Source of the DNA: Saccharothrix luteola
GTDB lineage: Bacteria; Actinomycetota; Actinomycetes; Mycobacteriales; Pseudonocardiaceae
Reading direction: 5' to 3'
Assembly: GCF_020859565.1 (NCBI RefSeq)
Contig: NZ_JAJHUO010000021.1
Coordinates: 1 to 64,000, forward strand
DNA length: 64,000 nt
Shown: positions 43,659-55,099 of the stretch, piece after piece
Layout: the number at the start of each line of letters is the position of its first letter
Position numbering within the stretch: the first letter of the stretch is position 1
Made by a program: the position numbers and the translations under genes
The notes under the pieces: model-generated
Seen by the model: the letters and a program-made list of their open reading frames with translations, nothing else
Told to the model about the DNA's origin: nothing
Databases searched by the model: none

Positions 43659-44723
43659 GTGGAGATCACCGTTGGCGTGGGCGCCGGTGCACGCCACCTC
43701 GGCGTGGACCGGGTGGTCGACCTCGGCCCCCTGCACCCGTCGGCGCACGGCGCGTACCGACTGCGCCTGGCGGTCCGCGACGACGAGGTCATCACCGCCG
43801 CCGCTCCCCTGGTCGGCCACCTGCACCGGGGCGCGGAGAAGCTGTTCGAGGTCCGCGACTACCGGCAGGTCCTCACCCTCGCCAACCGGCACGACTGGCT
43901 CGCCGCCTTCTGCAACGAGCTGGCCGTCGCGCTGGCCGTGGAGCGCATGACCGGCATGGACGTCCCACCGCGCGCCCAGGCGCTGCGGGTCCTGCTGTGC
44001 GAGCTCAACCGGATCATGGCGCACCTCGTGTTCCTCGCGCCGCTCACCGGCGCCCGCGACCGCGACGCCGTGCAGGCCGTGCTGGAGGAGGCGTCCGGCG
44101 GCCGGATCCACTTCATGGCCAACCGGATCGGCGGCCTGCGCGAGGACGTGCCCGCCGGCTGGACCGGCCGGGTGCGCGAGGTGCTGTCCACTGTGGACCC
44201 CGGTGAGGCGCCGGAGGGGTTGGCGGGCCTCGGTGTGCTCGACCGCGACGCCGCGCTCGCGTACGGCGTCACCGGTCCGATCGGCCGGGCGTCCGGTGTG
44301 GACTTCGACCTGCGCCGCGACGACCCGCTGCCCGGCTACCGGAACCTGGACGTGCGGCCCGTGGTCCGCACCGAGGGCGACGCGCTGGCCCGCGTCCGCG
44401 GCCTGGTGGACGAGGTCCGCCAGTCCGTCGCGCTCGCGAACCAGTGCCTGGACCAGCTGCCGGCGGGCCCGGTGAACCTGCGCCTGCCCAAGGCGGTCAA
44501 GGCGCCCGAGGGCTCGGTCTACACGTGGGTCGAGGCGCCGCTGGGCACGTCCGGCGTGCACCTCGCGTCCCGGGGCGAGAAGACGCCGTGGCGGCTGAAG
44601 CTGCGCACGCCGTCGTTCAACAACGTGCAGGCGCTGTCCGCGCTGCTGCCCGGCACGAAGGTGGCCGACCTGCCCGCGGTGCTCGGGTCGTTCGCCGTGG
44701 TCGTCGGCGACATCGACAAGTAG
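43659..44723 (+). CDS. Orphan NuoD (complex I 49-kDa subunit) homologue
   Basis: A 354-residue relative of the quinone-site subunit of NADH dehydrogenase, shorter than canonical NuoD (about 400-440). It keeps GPLHPSAHG (quinone-site histidines 26 and 30), HLHRGAEKL (Arg57, equivalent to the methylated arginine of NDUFS2), RAQALRVLLCELNRI and the C-terminal TPSFNNVQAL..GSFAVVVGDID. The quinone-contacting tyrosine (LDY) is replaced by Trp80 in NRHDW. No [NiFe] CxxC pairs are present. No other nuo genes lie nearby, so the role is unclear. Confidence 0.85.
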   Translation: MEITVGVGAGARHLGVDRVVDLGPLHPSAHGAYRLRLAVRDDEVITAAAPLVGHLHRGAEKLFEVRDYRQVLTLANRHDWLAAFCNELAVALAVERMTGMDVPPRAQALRVLLCELNRIMAHLVFLAPLTGARDRDAVQAVLEEASGGRIHFMANRIGGLREDVPAGWTGRVREVLSTVDPGEAPEGLAGLGVLDRDAALAYGVTGPIGRASGVDFDLRRDDPLPGYRNLDVRPVVRTEGDALARVRGLVDEVRQSVALANQCLDQLPAGPVNLRLPKAVKAPEGSVYTWVEAPLGTSGVHLASRGEKTPWRLKLRTPSFNNVQALSALLPGTKVADLPAVLGSFAVVVGDIDK

Positions 44724-44729
44724 CAGGCC

Positions 44730-46463
44730 CTAGTCCTCGCGGCGACGACGGCGGCGCGGCGAGTCGCCGCCGCCGAACGCGGCGAGCAGCTCGCTGACCG
44801 ACTTGCCATCCGCGTGCGCCCCGGCGGGCTCGGCGGGCTCCGGCGCGCTGCGCCGGCCGGCCGGCGTCGAGGTGTCCTCCCACGAGTCCCAGCGCTCGTC
44901 GGCCCGACGCCTGCCACCGGACTCGGCCGCGGGCTCGGCGGCCCGGCGACGGCCCTCGGGCGTCACGGAGGCCGACGCGGAATCAGCCGAACGACCACCG
45001 ATCGCCTCCGGCTCGACCACCGGGCGGTGCCCGCCGGTCAGCTCGGCCGCGCGGCGCGACCGGCGCGCGTCGTCCTCGGCCTGCGCCCGGCGCGCGGGCT
45101 CCGCCACCGGAACGTGCTCACCGGTCAGCTCGACCCGCGTCACGGGTCGGCGCGCCGGCTCGGGACGGCCGACCGCCCGCTGCTCACCGGTCGTGCCGAT
45201 CCGACGACCGGCCTCGCCACCGGCGGCGGACCGCTGCTCACCGGTCTGCTCGGGGCGGCCGACGGGCCGCTGCTCGCCCGTCGGGTCCGGCCGGCGGACG
45301 GGGCCGACCGGGCGGTGCTCACCGGTCACGTCGGCCCGCGCCGCGGGCCTGCGCGCCTCCACCGGCCGGTGCTCGCCGGTCAGCTCCACCCGCGCGGTGG
45401 ACGGTCGGCGGGGTTCCGCGGACGCGGAGCGCTGCTCGCCGGTCGACTCGGTCCTCGGCACGGCCCGCTGCTCGCCCGTCCGCCGCGCGGCGCCGCCCGC
45501 GCCCTCGGGCCGCCGCACGGGTTCCTCGGCCAACGCATCCCGGCTGATCATCTCGGTCCGGTCGGCCACCCGGCTGCGCCGCTGCACGGTGTGCTCGGTC
45601 TTCGACGGCTCGGCGGGCCGACCGGCCGGTGCCGCCGGCGGGGCCAACCGCGCCGCCAGGTCCCGGCCCACGCGCTCCGTCGGCTCCTGCTTGGGCGCCT
45701 CCCGCCGCACCACCACCGGCGGCGTCGGGCGGGGCTGGGCCGTCGCGCGGGCAGGCTCGCGGCGCACCGGTTGGGCCTGCTCGCGCCGCGCGGGCTCGGG
45801 GCGCGTCGGTTCGGGACGCCGCACCTGGTCCTTGCGCGAGGTGTCGACGTTGACCCGCTCGATCAGCTCGGTCCGCTCGACCCGCTCCACCTGCGGCGCC
45901 TCCGCGGCCTTCTTCGTCACCGGCACGGCGGTGCCGGCGTTGATGATCCGCTGGTCACCCACCGCCATCAACCGGGACTGGTCGGACAGGGCGCGCATCC
46001 GGGTCGACTCGGCCCGCAGCGCCACCCGCTCGACCAGCACCTCGCCGCCGAGCAGGGCCTCCAGGTTCTCCCGCAGGGCGCGCAGCTCGCCGCGCAGCGC
46101 GTCCAGGTCGTCCTTGGCCTCCTCGCGCACCCGCTTGCGGGTCTCGGCCTCGACCTCCAGCTCGTACTCGCGCCGTGCGGCGATCTCGCGTTCGAGCTCG
46201 AGCTCGTAGACCGACTGCAGGTCGGCCACCTCGTCCTCGCGCTCGGAGATCTGCTTGCGGTAGCGGGCCGCGAGGAACGCGCCGACCAGCGCCGCCCACA
46301 GCGCGGCGACCACCGCCAACCGCAGCCAGCGGGCGTTGTCGCTCAGCACCAGCACCGCCGCGGCACCCAGTGCGAGCGTCAACGCCGCTACCAGCAGTAG
46401 TCGCCCAGAGCCACGACCGTGATCTTGCTGCTCGTCATCGTCCGACGCGCCTCGCCCGGTCAT
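44730..46463 (-). CDS. DUF6779 membrane protein with coiled coil and repeat-rich tail (Rv3604c-like)
   Basis: A 577-residue protein. Two hydrophobic segments lie at about 21-67, then a highly charged coiled-coil region (residues about 70-150, YRKQISEREDEVADLQSVYE). The long low-complexity tail is rich in Arg, Pro, Glu and Ala. The tail carries about nine copies of TGE(Q/H)R-x-V/A. Its place between the NuoD-like gene and the DUF3180 gene corresponds to Rv3604c. Envelope-related scaffolding is possible, but no function is shown. Confidence 0.8.
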   Translation of the reverse strand: MTGRGASDDDEQQDHGRGSGRLLLVAALTLALGAAAVLVLSDNARWLRLAVVAALWAALVGAFLAARYRKQISEREDEVADLQSVYELELEREIAARREYELEVEAETRKRVREEAKDDLDALRGELRALRENLEALLGGEVLVERVALRAESTRMRALSDQSRLMAVGDQRIINAGTAVPVTKKAAEAPQVERVERTELIERVNVDTSRKDQVRRPEPTRPEPARREQAQPVRREPARATAQPRPTPPVVVRREAPKQEPTERVGRDLAARLAPPAAPAGRPAEPSKTEHTVQRRSRVADRTEMISRDALAEEPVRRPEGAGGAARRTGEQRAVPRTESTGEQRSASAEPRRPSTARVELTGEHRPVEARRPAARADVTGEHRPVGPVRRPDPTGEQRPVGRPEQTGEQRSAAGGEAGRRIGTTGEQRAVGRPEPARRPVTRVELTGEHVPVAEPARRAQAEDDARRSRRAAELTGGHRPVVEPEAIGGRSADSASASVTPEGRRRAAEPAAESGGRRRADERWDSWEDTSTPAGRRSAPEPAEPAGAHADGKSVSELLAAFGGGDSPRRRRRRED

Positions 46464-46513
46464 GGCGTCTACCGTACCGGTCAGTTACCCGATTGAGACC
46501 TCGGCGTCCGTAT

Positions 46514-46966
46514 CTATTGATCGAGATGCGGGTCGTCGGGCGTCTTGCAGCACCGCTCCAGCCACAGCGCGGCGGCGATGAGCAGCGCCGCGCAGCCCGC
46601 TCCGACGCTCGCGCTGAGCACGTCGTGATCGGCCGCCTCGAACTCGCCGCGCGCCGGCAGCACGTACACCAGCACGCCCGCCCACGCGCCCAGCATGATC
46701 GCGCCGAGCAGCGACGACGCCTTGGCGAACGCCACCGCCCTGGCCGCGGTCAACGGCTCGACGGGCCGCGCGCCCGGCTTGCGCAGGATGCGGGCGCGCA
46801 GCGAGAACGCCAGCCACAGGTTGACCGCCGCGATCACCAGCAGGGTGAACCCGGCGAACGTCGGCAGCGGCGGCAGCGTGTCGTAGGCGAGCCTGATCAG
46901 CAGGTGCGCGAGCAGGCCCGCGACGAGTCCGACGGCGAGCAGGTCACGGGGTTTGGTGAACCTCAC
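46514..46966 (-). CDS. DUF3180 membrane protein (Rv3605c-like)
   Basis: A 150-residue protein with four hydrophobic segments and the motif FTKPRDLLAVGLVAGLLAHL at the N-terminus. The GTG at 46966 is preferred because the extra 24 codons of the longer frame are Arg/Gly-rich and unlike the family. It occupies the place of Rv3605c beside the folate genes, as in other actinobacteria, though a DinB gene lies between it and folK here. Function unknown. Confidence 0.82.
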   Translation of the reverse strand: MRFTKPRDLLAVGLVAGLLAHLLIRLAYDTLPPLPTFAGFTLLVIAAVNLWLAFSLRARILRKPGARPVEPLTAARAVAFAKASSLLGAIMLGAWAGVLVYVLPARGEFEAADHDVLSASVGAGCAALLIAAALWLERCCKTPDDPHLDQ

Positions 46967-46983
46967 CCCACCATCGTCCCCGA

Positions 46984-47640
46984 CTACTCGACCAAGGCGG
47001 TGTCGCGCCTGCCGAACAACGACAGCTCGGACAGCCACGGCCCCGGGTCGGTGTCCCAGTCGAGCGCGCGCACCTGGTCGTCGTCACGCCGCCCGCCCAG
47101 CACGCGCAGCAGCTCGAACGACGACGTCCGCAGCGCGCCCGCCGGCTCGCCCTCGCCGACGACCCGGTCGCCGTGCTCCAAGGTGATCCGCAGCGCGGGC
47201 AGGTGCTTGGCCCGCAGCCGCTTGTCCAGGTCCTGCAGCGGTCGCGTCAACGCCGCCCGCACCGCCACGTTGTCCCGCTCGCCCGGCTGCCCCAGCGCGG
47301 TGCGGATGTCGTGCTCGTGCGAGATGATCTCGGCGATCAGCACCGCGCCCATCGGCGAGTCGAACAGCCCCTCGGCGATCTGGAAGTTCCGCTCCCACTC
47401 GACCAGCAGCTCGCCCAGCGCGCGGCCACGCCGGTCGTGCACCTGCCGCTCGCCCCACGAGCCGTCGTCGACGCCCTCGAACCGCCGCTCGGTGAAGTCG
47501 CCGAGCCCACCGGCCAGGTGCGCGACCACGTCCCGGACCGTCCACCCCGGGCACGCCCCGACCGGCGCGTCGGGATCGCCGCCGGTGACCAGGCTGATGA
47601 TCCGCCGCCGTGCGGCGTCGTAAGTGACCGCGTTGCTCAT
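46984..47640 (-). CDS. DinB/mycothiol-dependent maleylpyruvate isomerase-like protein
   Basis: A 218-residue four-helix protein of the TIGR03083/MDMPI_N type. Metal-binding histidines appear in CPGWTVRDVVAHLAG near residue 41 and SHEHDIRTALGQPGE near 108. Family members use mycothiol or bind zinc; the reaction here is unknown. It sits between the DUF3180 gene and folK. Confidence 0.8.
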   Translation of the reverse strand: MSNAVTYDAARRRIISLVTGGDPDAPVGACPGWTVRDVVAHLAGGLGDFTERRFEGVDDGSWGERQVHDRRGRALGELLVEWERNFQIAEGLFDSPMGAVLIAEIISHEHDIRTALGQPGERDNVAVRAALTRPLQDLDKRLRAKHLPALRITLEHGDRVVGEGEPAGALRTSSFELLRVLGGRRDDDQVRALDWDTDPGPWLSELSLFGRRDTALVE

Positions 47641-47693
47641 CGCGCCACCTCCGCGCCAAAGCTAACCCCGCCGCGCGGACGCCGCAGGGCTGA

Positions 47694-48176
47694 TCACCTC
47701 AGCCGAAGATCATCCCGTCGGGTGACGCCGCCGAGGTCGAGGCCGGCGAGCAGGTCGCGCGCCGGGCCGTGACCCGGCACGACCGCGTCCGGCTCCACGT
47801 CCAGCCACGGCGCCAGCACGGACGCGCGGTCGTGCGCGCCGGGGTGCGGCAGCAGCAGCTCCGGGTCCGACGACCGCACGCCGTCCACCGTCACGACGTC
47901 CACGTCCAGCGTGCGGGGACCCCACCGCAGCTCGCGGACCCGCCCGGCGGCCCGCTCCACCGCCTGCCCGCGCCGCAGCCAACCCCACTCGTCCACGTCA
48001 CCGGAGACGACCAGCACCGCGTTGAGGAAGTCGGGCTGGTCCGTCACGCCCCACGGCGCCGTCTCGTACACCGGGGACGCCGCCACCAGCACGTCGGCGA
48101 ACCCGGCCACCGCGAGCCGCAGGTAGCCCAGCCGGTCGCCCAGGTTCGAGCCGAGCGACAGCACCGCCCTAGTCAC
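47694..48176 (-). CDS. folK: HPPK, 2-amino-4-hydroxy-6-hydroxymethyldihydropteridine diphosphokinase
   Basis: A 160-residue pyrophosphokinase of folate synthesis. Motifs are [36 protein letters not shown] (metal Asp pair) and [18 protein letters not shown] start overlapping the end of folB by 8 bp. Last gene of the ftsH-folE-folP-folB-folK chain. Confidence 0.95.
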   Translation of the reverse strand: MTRAVLSLGSNLGDRLGYLRLAVAGFADVLVAASPVYETAPWGVTDQPDFLNAVLVVSGDVDEWGWLRRGQAVERAAGRVRELRWGPRTLDVDVVTVDGVRSSDPELLLPHPGAHDRASVLAPWLDVEPDAVVPGHGPARDLLAGLDLGGVTRRDDLRLR

Positions 48177-48570
48177 GCGTGCGCCGGATCGTCACCGCGA
48201 CGTCCTCGAACGCCAACGGGATCGGGGCCGACGGCTTGTGCACCGTCACCTCGGTCGCCCGCACCCGCAGGTCGGTCATCACCTCGTCGGCGACCTTGCC
48301 CGCCACCGTCTCGATCAGGTCGTACGGCCCGCCGGCCACGATCGCCGCCGCGCGCTCGGCCAGCTCGCCGTAGTGCAACGTCTCCCGCAGGTCGTCCGTG
48401 GCCGCCGCGCGCGAGAGGTCCAGCCACGCGGTGACGTCGACCAGGAAGTCCTGCCCGTCGCGCTTCTCGTGCTCGAACACGCCGTGGAACCCGCGCACCC
48501 GCAGGCCGCGCAACGAGATCCGGTCGGAAATCCCGCCCACCTCCGCCGAGCCCGCTCCGTCAGCCCGCAT
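48169..48570 (-). CDS. folB: Dihydroneopterin aldolase
   Basis: A 133-residue Fol[29 protein letters not shown] near residues 19-46 (substrate Glu), LHYGELAE and the catalytic Lys in [10 protein letters not shown] near 112. It converts dihydroneopterin to the hydroxymethyl pterin used by FolK. Its ATG lies 11 bp inside the 3' end of folP and its stop overlaps folK by 8 bp. Confidence 0.94.
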   Translation of the reverse strand: MRADGAGSAEVGGISDRISLRGLRVRGFHGVFEHEKRDGQDFLVDVTAWLDLSRAAATDDLRETLHYGELAERAAAIVAGGPYDLIETVAGKVADEVMTDLRVRATEVTVHKPSAPIPLAFEDVAVTIRRTRD

Positions 48571-49381
48571 GACCCCGCCTCCACGCCCGCGCCACGGCCA
48601 CCGCGTCCAACGAGCGGTCCACGTCGTGCACCCGCACGCCCCACGCGCCGACGAACGCCGCCAGCGCCGACACCGCCGCCGTCGCGTCCTCCCGGCCGTC
48701 CGGCGCCCGGTCCCCGAGCAGGGCGCCGAGGAACCGCTTGCGCGACGCGCCGACCAGCACCGGGAAACCCAGCTCCAGCAACGAGCCGAGCCCGTGCAGC
48801 AGCTGCCAGTTGTGCGTGGCGTCCTTCGCGAAACCCAGCCCGGGGTCGAGGATGATGTCGTCGGACGCCACACCGGCGGCCAGGGCGGCGTCCACCTGGC
48901 GGCACAGCTCGTCGCGCACCTCGCGCACGACGTCGTCGTACACGGCCAGCCGGTCCATCCGCCTGCTGTGCCCGCGCCAGTGCATCAGCACGTACGGCAC
49001 GCCCGCCGACGCCACCAGGGGCGCCATCGCGGGGTCGGCCAGCCCGCCGGACACGTCGTTCACGATCGACGCGCCCGCGTCCAGCGCCGCCTGCGCCACC
49101 TCGGCCCGCGTGGTGTCCACGCTGACCGGCACGCCCTCGGCGACCAGCGCCCGGATCACCGGCGCGACGCGCGCGGCCTCCACCTCCGGCGACACCCGGT
49201 CCGCGCCGGGGCGCGTCGACTCGCCACCGACGTCGATCAGGTCCGCGCCGCGGCGGAACAGGGCCACGCCGTGCGCCACCGCGTCGTCCAGGTCGAGGTA
49301 CCGGCCGCCGTCGGAGAACGAGTCGGGGGTGACGTTGAGCACGCCCATCACCACGCAGTGCCCCGGCCTGGGCACGCTCAC
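48560..49381 (-). CDS. folP: Dihydropteroate synthase
   Basis: A 273-residue TIM-barrel enzyme joining pterin and p-aminobenzoate, the sulfonamide target. Motifs: [36 protein letters not shown] and GASRKRFLG. The GTG (49381-49379) overlaps the folE stop (GTGA). The open frame extends 42 codons upstream into folE without a supported start. Confidence 0.96.
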   Translation of the reverse strand: MSVPRPGHCVVMGVLNVTPDSFSDGGRYLDLDDAVAHGVALFRRGADLIDVGGESTRPGADRVSPEVEAARVAPVIRALVAEGVPVSVDTTRAEVAQAALDAGASIVNDVSGGLADPAMAPLVASAGVPYVLMHWRGHSRRMDRLAVYDDVVREVRDELCRQVDAALAAGVASDDIILDPGLGFAKDATHNWQLLHGLGSLLELGFPVLVGASRKRFLGALLGDRAPDGREDATAAVSALAAFVGAWGVRVHDVDRSLDAVAVARAWRRGHAG

Positions 49382-50018
49382 CGCAAACGTCCCTTGATCA
49401 GCTCGATCGCCTCCGAGCGCGACGACGCCGAGCTGCGCAGCAGCCCCCGCACCGCCGACGTCGTGGTCCGCGAACCCGGCTTGCGCACGCCGCGCATGGC
49501 CATGCACAGGTGCTCTGCCTCGACCACCACGATCACGCCGCGCGGTTCGAGCCGCCGCATCAGCGCGTCCGCCACCTGCGAGGTCAGCCGCTCCTGCACC
49601 TGGGGCCGCTTGGCGTACAGGTCGACCAGGCGGGCCAGCTTCGACAGCCCGGTCACCCGGCCGTGCTCGTTGGGGATGTACCCGACGTGCGCGACGCCGT
49701 GGAACGGCAGCAGGTGGTGCTCGCAGAACGAGAACATCGGGATGTCGGTGACCAGCACCAACTCCTCGTGGCTCTCGTCGAACGTCTTGGCCAGCACGGC
49801 GTCCGGGTCGGTGTGCAGGCCGGCGAACAGCTCCCGGTACGCCCGCGCCACCCGTGCCGGCGTGTCGCGCAGCCCTTCGCGCTCCGGGTCCTCACCGCAC
49901 GCGAGCAGCAGCTCGCGCACCGCCGCCTCGGCCCGCTTCTGGTCGAAGGGTGGGCGCGCGAGACCGGCCCCCCCGTTGACGGAGAGGCCGGTCTGGTCGA
50001 TCGCGGTGCCGTGCTCGG

Positions 50019-50022
<4 letters not shown>
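49378..50022 (-). CDS. folE: GTP cyclohydrolase I
   Basis: A 214-residue enzyme opening the pterin branch of folate synthesis. Zinc-site residues are in [11 protein letters not shown] (Cys and His) and HLCMAMRGV (second Cys); [10 protein letters not shown] completes the active site. The GTG start overlaps the ftsH stop (GTGA) and the folE stop overlaps the folP start. Confidence 0.96.
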
Positions 50023-52244
<2,222 letters not shown>

Positions 52245-52666
52245 GCACTTACGGCCGGCGGGCGGCCTCGACCCTCCCTGACTTGTCGACGGGCGTAGAC
52301 GGGCACACCCGTCCGACCAGACTACCGCCCATGGCTCGGGCGAAGCGCTCCGCGTGCGGGCCCTGTCGCGTCTTGCCGGACCAACGGGCGAGGGGCGCCC
52401 GGTGTTCCCGTGGTGACCGCGAACACGGATCCCAGGTCAACGAGGTTCACCCGGCGGGTTGACCCGATCGTGAACCGGTGCGGGCTCGATCCCGTAACTA
52501 CTCACGAGGGGTTACCGGGCACTAGCAGGTGGCGACAACGTGAGGGCCACTCGAGTGACGTAGAACACGAGAGTTTGTCATGTGAGTGAGCCGTGTCATC
52601 CTCGGCAACCAACCGAGTGTTCCTCGCCCACCCGAAAGGGTGAACACCGACCGAAGGTACGAAGCA
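52245..52666. other. Divergent intergenic region between ftsH and the VWA gene
   Basis: No gene is supported in these 422 bp. They hold a compound palindrome at 52444-52476 (outer arms GGTTCAC/GTGAACC, inner CGGGT/ACCCG) and a second palindrome CACTCGAGTG at 52548-52557. Both are plausible regulator sites for the divergent promoters. No confident -35/-10 pair was identified. Confidence 0.5.
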
Positions 52667-54367
52667 ATGTCAGCTCGCAACCCGGACCGCCCCGGCCGCC
52701 TCCGCCGCGTGATCCTGCCCGTCGGCGCGCTGCTCGGCGTCGTCGCCGCCGCGGGCGTCACCGTGGTGGCGCTGCGAGCCACCAGCGGACCCGAGTGCAA
52801 GGGCACCCTACCGCTCAAGATCGCGGTGACGCCGGCGATCGAGGAGGTCGTGCGCGGCGCGGCCGACGACTACCAGGCGACCCAGCCGATCGTGGACGGC
52901 AAGTGCGTGCAGGTGCAGGTCGAGGCGCGCGGCGCCGCCGACGTGGCCAACGAGCTGCCGACCGCCCAGATCAACCCGCCCGCGCTGTGGGTGCCGGACT
53001 CGTCCATGTGGGCGGCCGAGACCCAGCGGCAGGCCGGTGACGAGGGCGTGGAGGCGCCGCGGCTGGACATCCACGACCCGCTGGCGAGCTCGCCGCTGGT
53101 GATCGCGGGCTCGGAGCAGGCCATGACCGCGCTCGGCTGGCCGATCACGCCCGTGACGTGGGCGAAGGTCGTCGACCCGAAGGTGCCGGTGACGCTGAGC
53201 GACCCGACCACGTCCACCGAGGGCCTGGCCACGCTCGCGGTCATCCGGGCGCAGCTCGGCAACCCGGACGGCACGCCGAAGCCGGAGCTGATCGGCGCGC
53301 TGCTGCGGGTCGGCCGCAACGCGCTGCCGTCCGTGCGCGACGCGTTCGGCAAGGTCGTGCAGGGCGCGGAGAACGCGCCCGTGTTCACCGCTTCGGAGCA
53401 GTCCGTGCTGTCGGCCAACCGCACGGCCGGGTCGCGCCGGGTCGTCGCCTCCTACCCCAAGGAGGGCACGGTCTCGTTCGACTACCCCCTGGTGCGGGTG
53501 AGCCGGTTGAGCGAGCAGGCGGGCACGGCGCAGGCCGCGGAGGGCTTCGAGCGGGCGTTGCGCACCGGCCGGACCGCGCAGCGGTTCGCCGAGGCCGGCT
53601 TCCGCGCGCCCGACGGCAAGGCGCCCGGCGGCTGGACGAACGAGGAGCACGGCGTGCGCGGCGACGACGTGGCCGTGCTGAAGACGCCGGACCCGGACCA
53701 GGTCTCCGAGCTGCTGCGCACGTGGGGCGCGGTCAGCCTGGACACCCGGCTGCTCGCGGTGCTGGACGTGTCCGGCTCGATGGCCGAGAAGATGAGCAAC
53801 GGCCAGACCCGGGTCGAGGCGGCCCGGGAGGCGGCGCTGACCGCGTTGGGCATGCTGCCCGACACCTCGGAGATCGGCCTGTGGGCGTTCTCGACGAACA
53901 AGAAGCCGCCGAACGACTGGATCGAGCTGGTGCCGGTCGGTCCGCTCGGCGAGCCGATCGGCGGCGCGCCGCGGCGCGTGCAGCTGCAGAAGGGCGCGGG
54001 CAACCTGCCCGCCCTGGTCGGCGGCGGCACGGCGTTGCACGAGACGGCGCTGGCCGCGTTCCGGCACGTGCAGCAGACCTACGACCCATCCAAGATCAAC
54101 TCGGTCACGCTGATCACGGACGGCAGCAACGACGACATCTCCAGCATCGACCTGCCCGGCCTGCTGGCCACGTTGAAGCAGGAGTCCGACCCGTCGCGGC
54201 CGGTGCCGATGATCATGGTGGGCCTGGGCGCGGACGCCGACATGAACGCGCTGCGGCAGATCGCCGAGGCCACCGGCGGCAAGGCCTACCAGGCGATGGA
54301 GCCGGAGGACATCCGCGGCGTCCTGCTGGACGGCATCTCCCAACGCCGCTGCCGGCCGAATTGTTAG
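52667..54367 (+). CDS. Substrate-binding and VWA domain-containing protein
   Basis: A 566-residue secreted or membrane-anchored protein with an N-terminal hydrophobic segment at about 16-35. Residues about 45-330 resemble a family 1-type extracellular solute-binding fold (LKIAVTPAIEEVVRGAADDY, ALWVPDSSMW). A von Willebrand A domain follows at about 355-560 with a metal-adhesion site: DVSGSMAEK (DxSxS), the threonine region GGGTALHET and ITDGSND. The final residues contain two Cys. The domain pair suggests ligand sensing tied to protein binding; the role is unknown. ATG at 52667 with an AAGG site. Confidence 0.85.
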   Translation: MSARNPDRPGRLRRVILPVGALLGVVAAAGVTVVALRATSGPECKGTLPLKIAVTPAIEEVVRGAADDYQATQPIVDGKCVQVQVEARGAADVANELPTAQINPPALWVPDSSMWAAETQRQAGDEGVEAPRLDIHDPLASSPLVIAGSEQAMTALGWPITPVTWAKVVDPKVPVTLSDPTTSTEGLATLAVIRAQLGNPDGTPKPELIGALLRVGRNALPSVRDAFGKVVQGAENAPVFTASEQSVLSANRTAGSRRVVASYPKEGTVSFDYPLVRVSRLSEQAGTAQAAEGFERALRTGRTAQRFAEAGFRAPDGKAPGGWTNEEHGVRGDDVAVLKTPDPDQVSELLRTWGAVSLDTRLLAVLDVSGSMAEKMSNGQTRVEAAREAALTALGMLPDTSEIGLWAFSTNKKPPNDWIELVPVGPLGEPIGGAPRRVQLQKGAGNLPALVGGGTALHETALAAFRHVQQTYDPSKINSVTLITDGSNDDISSIDLPGLLATLKQESDPSRPVPMIMVGLGADADMNALRQIAEATGGKAYQAMEPEDIRGVLLDGISQRRCRPNC

Positions 54368-54404
54368 GCCGCTGCTCCGCAGACGGCGGCTCGGTCGCCT
54401 GGAA

Positions 54405-54477
54405 GTCGGTCGTTCGCGCCCTGATTCCCGACGATCGAAAAGCGTGATCGCCGGGAATGAGGACGCGAACGACCGAC
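54405..54477. terminator. Long interrupted hairpin between the VWA gene and hpt
   Basis: Outer arms GTCGGTCGTTCGCG (54405-54418) and complement (54464-54477) are perfect over 14 bp. An inner stem (ATTCCCG 54424-54430 with CGGGAAT 54452-54458, then CGATC/GATCG) continues it around an AAAAG-containing loop. It lies between two convergent genes and can serve both. Confidence 0.75.
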
Positions 54478-54526
54478 GCGACCTCGCGGGGGGTGGTCCG
54501 GTCGGAGGCCGCCCCCGTTCACGTGC

Positions 54527-55099
54527 TCAGCTTGAGTAGACCTTGGGGTCCAAGGCGCCGATGTAGGGCAGGTCGCGGTAGCGCTCGGCGTAGTCCAGGC
54601 CGTAGCCGACCACGAACTCGTTCGGGATCTCGAAGCCGACGTACTTGACCGGCACCTCGACCTTGACCGCGTCCGGCTTGCGCAGCAGCGTGCAGACCTC
54701 CAGCGACCGCGGCTTGCGCGACGCCAGGTTCTTGAGCAGCCACGACAGCGTGAGGCCGGAGTCGATGATGTCCTCGACGATGATCACGTCGCGGTCCGCG
54801 ATGTCCCGGTCGAGGTCCTTGAGGATGCGCACCACGCCGGAGGACGAGGTCGACGAGCCGTAGGAGCTCACCGCCATGAACTCCAGCTGCACCGGCACCG
54901 GCAACGCCCTGGCCAGGTCGGTCATGAACATCACCGCGCCCTTGAGCACGGTGATCAGCACCAGGTCGTTCCCGCCGTCGGCCGGGTAGTCAGCCGCGAC
55001 CTTGTTGGCCAGCTCGGTGACCTTGTCGCTGATCTCCTGCTCGCTGATGAGCACGGAACTGATGTCGCCGTCGTACACGGACGGTTCCCCTTTTGTCAT
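54527..55099 (-). CDS. hpt: Hypoxanthine phosphoribosyltransferase
   Basis: A 190-residue purine-salvage enzyme. The PRPP-binding motif is [18 protein letters not shown] near residues 106-123, with the PPi loop LKGAVMF near 53 and the flexible loop [10 protein letters not shown]. The ATG (55099-55097) overlaps the tilS stop region by 4 bp. Order ftsH..hpt-tilS matches many bacteria. Confidence 0.95.
   Translation of the reverse strand: MTKGEPSVYDGDISSVLISEQEISDKVTELANKVAADYPADGGNDLVLITVLKGAVMFMTDLARALPVPVQLEFMAVSSYGSSTSSSGVVRILKDLDRDIADRDVIIVEDIIDSGLTLSWLLKNLASRKPRSLEVCTLLRKPDAVKVEVPVKYVGFEIPNEFVVGYGLDYAERYRDLPYIGALDPKVYSS

Noticed and set aside
43659-44723. NuoD-like gene as a [NiFe] hydrogenase large subunit
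   Set aside because: No N- or C-terminal CxxC pairs for the metal centre are present; the histidine and arginine pattern is that of NuoD.
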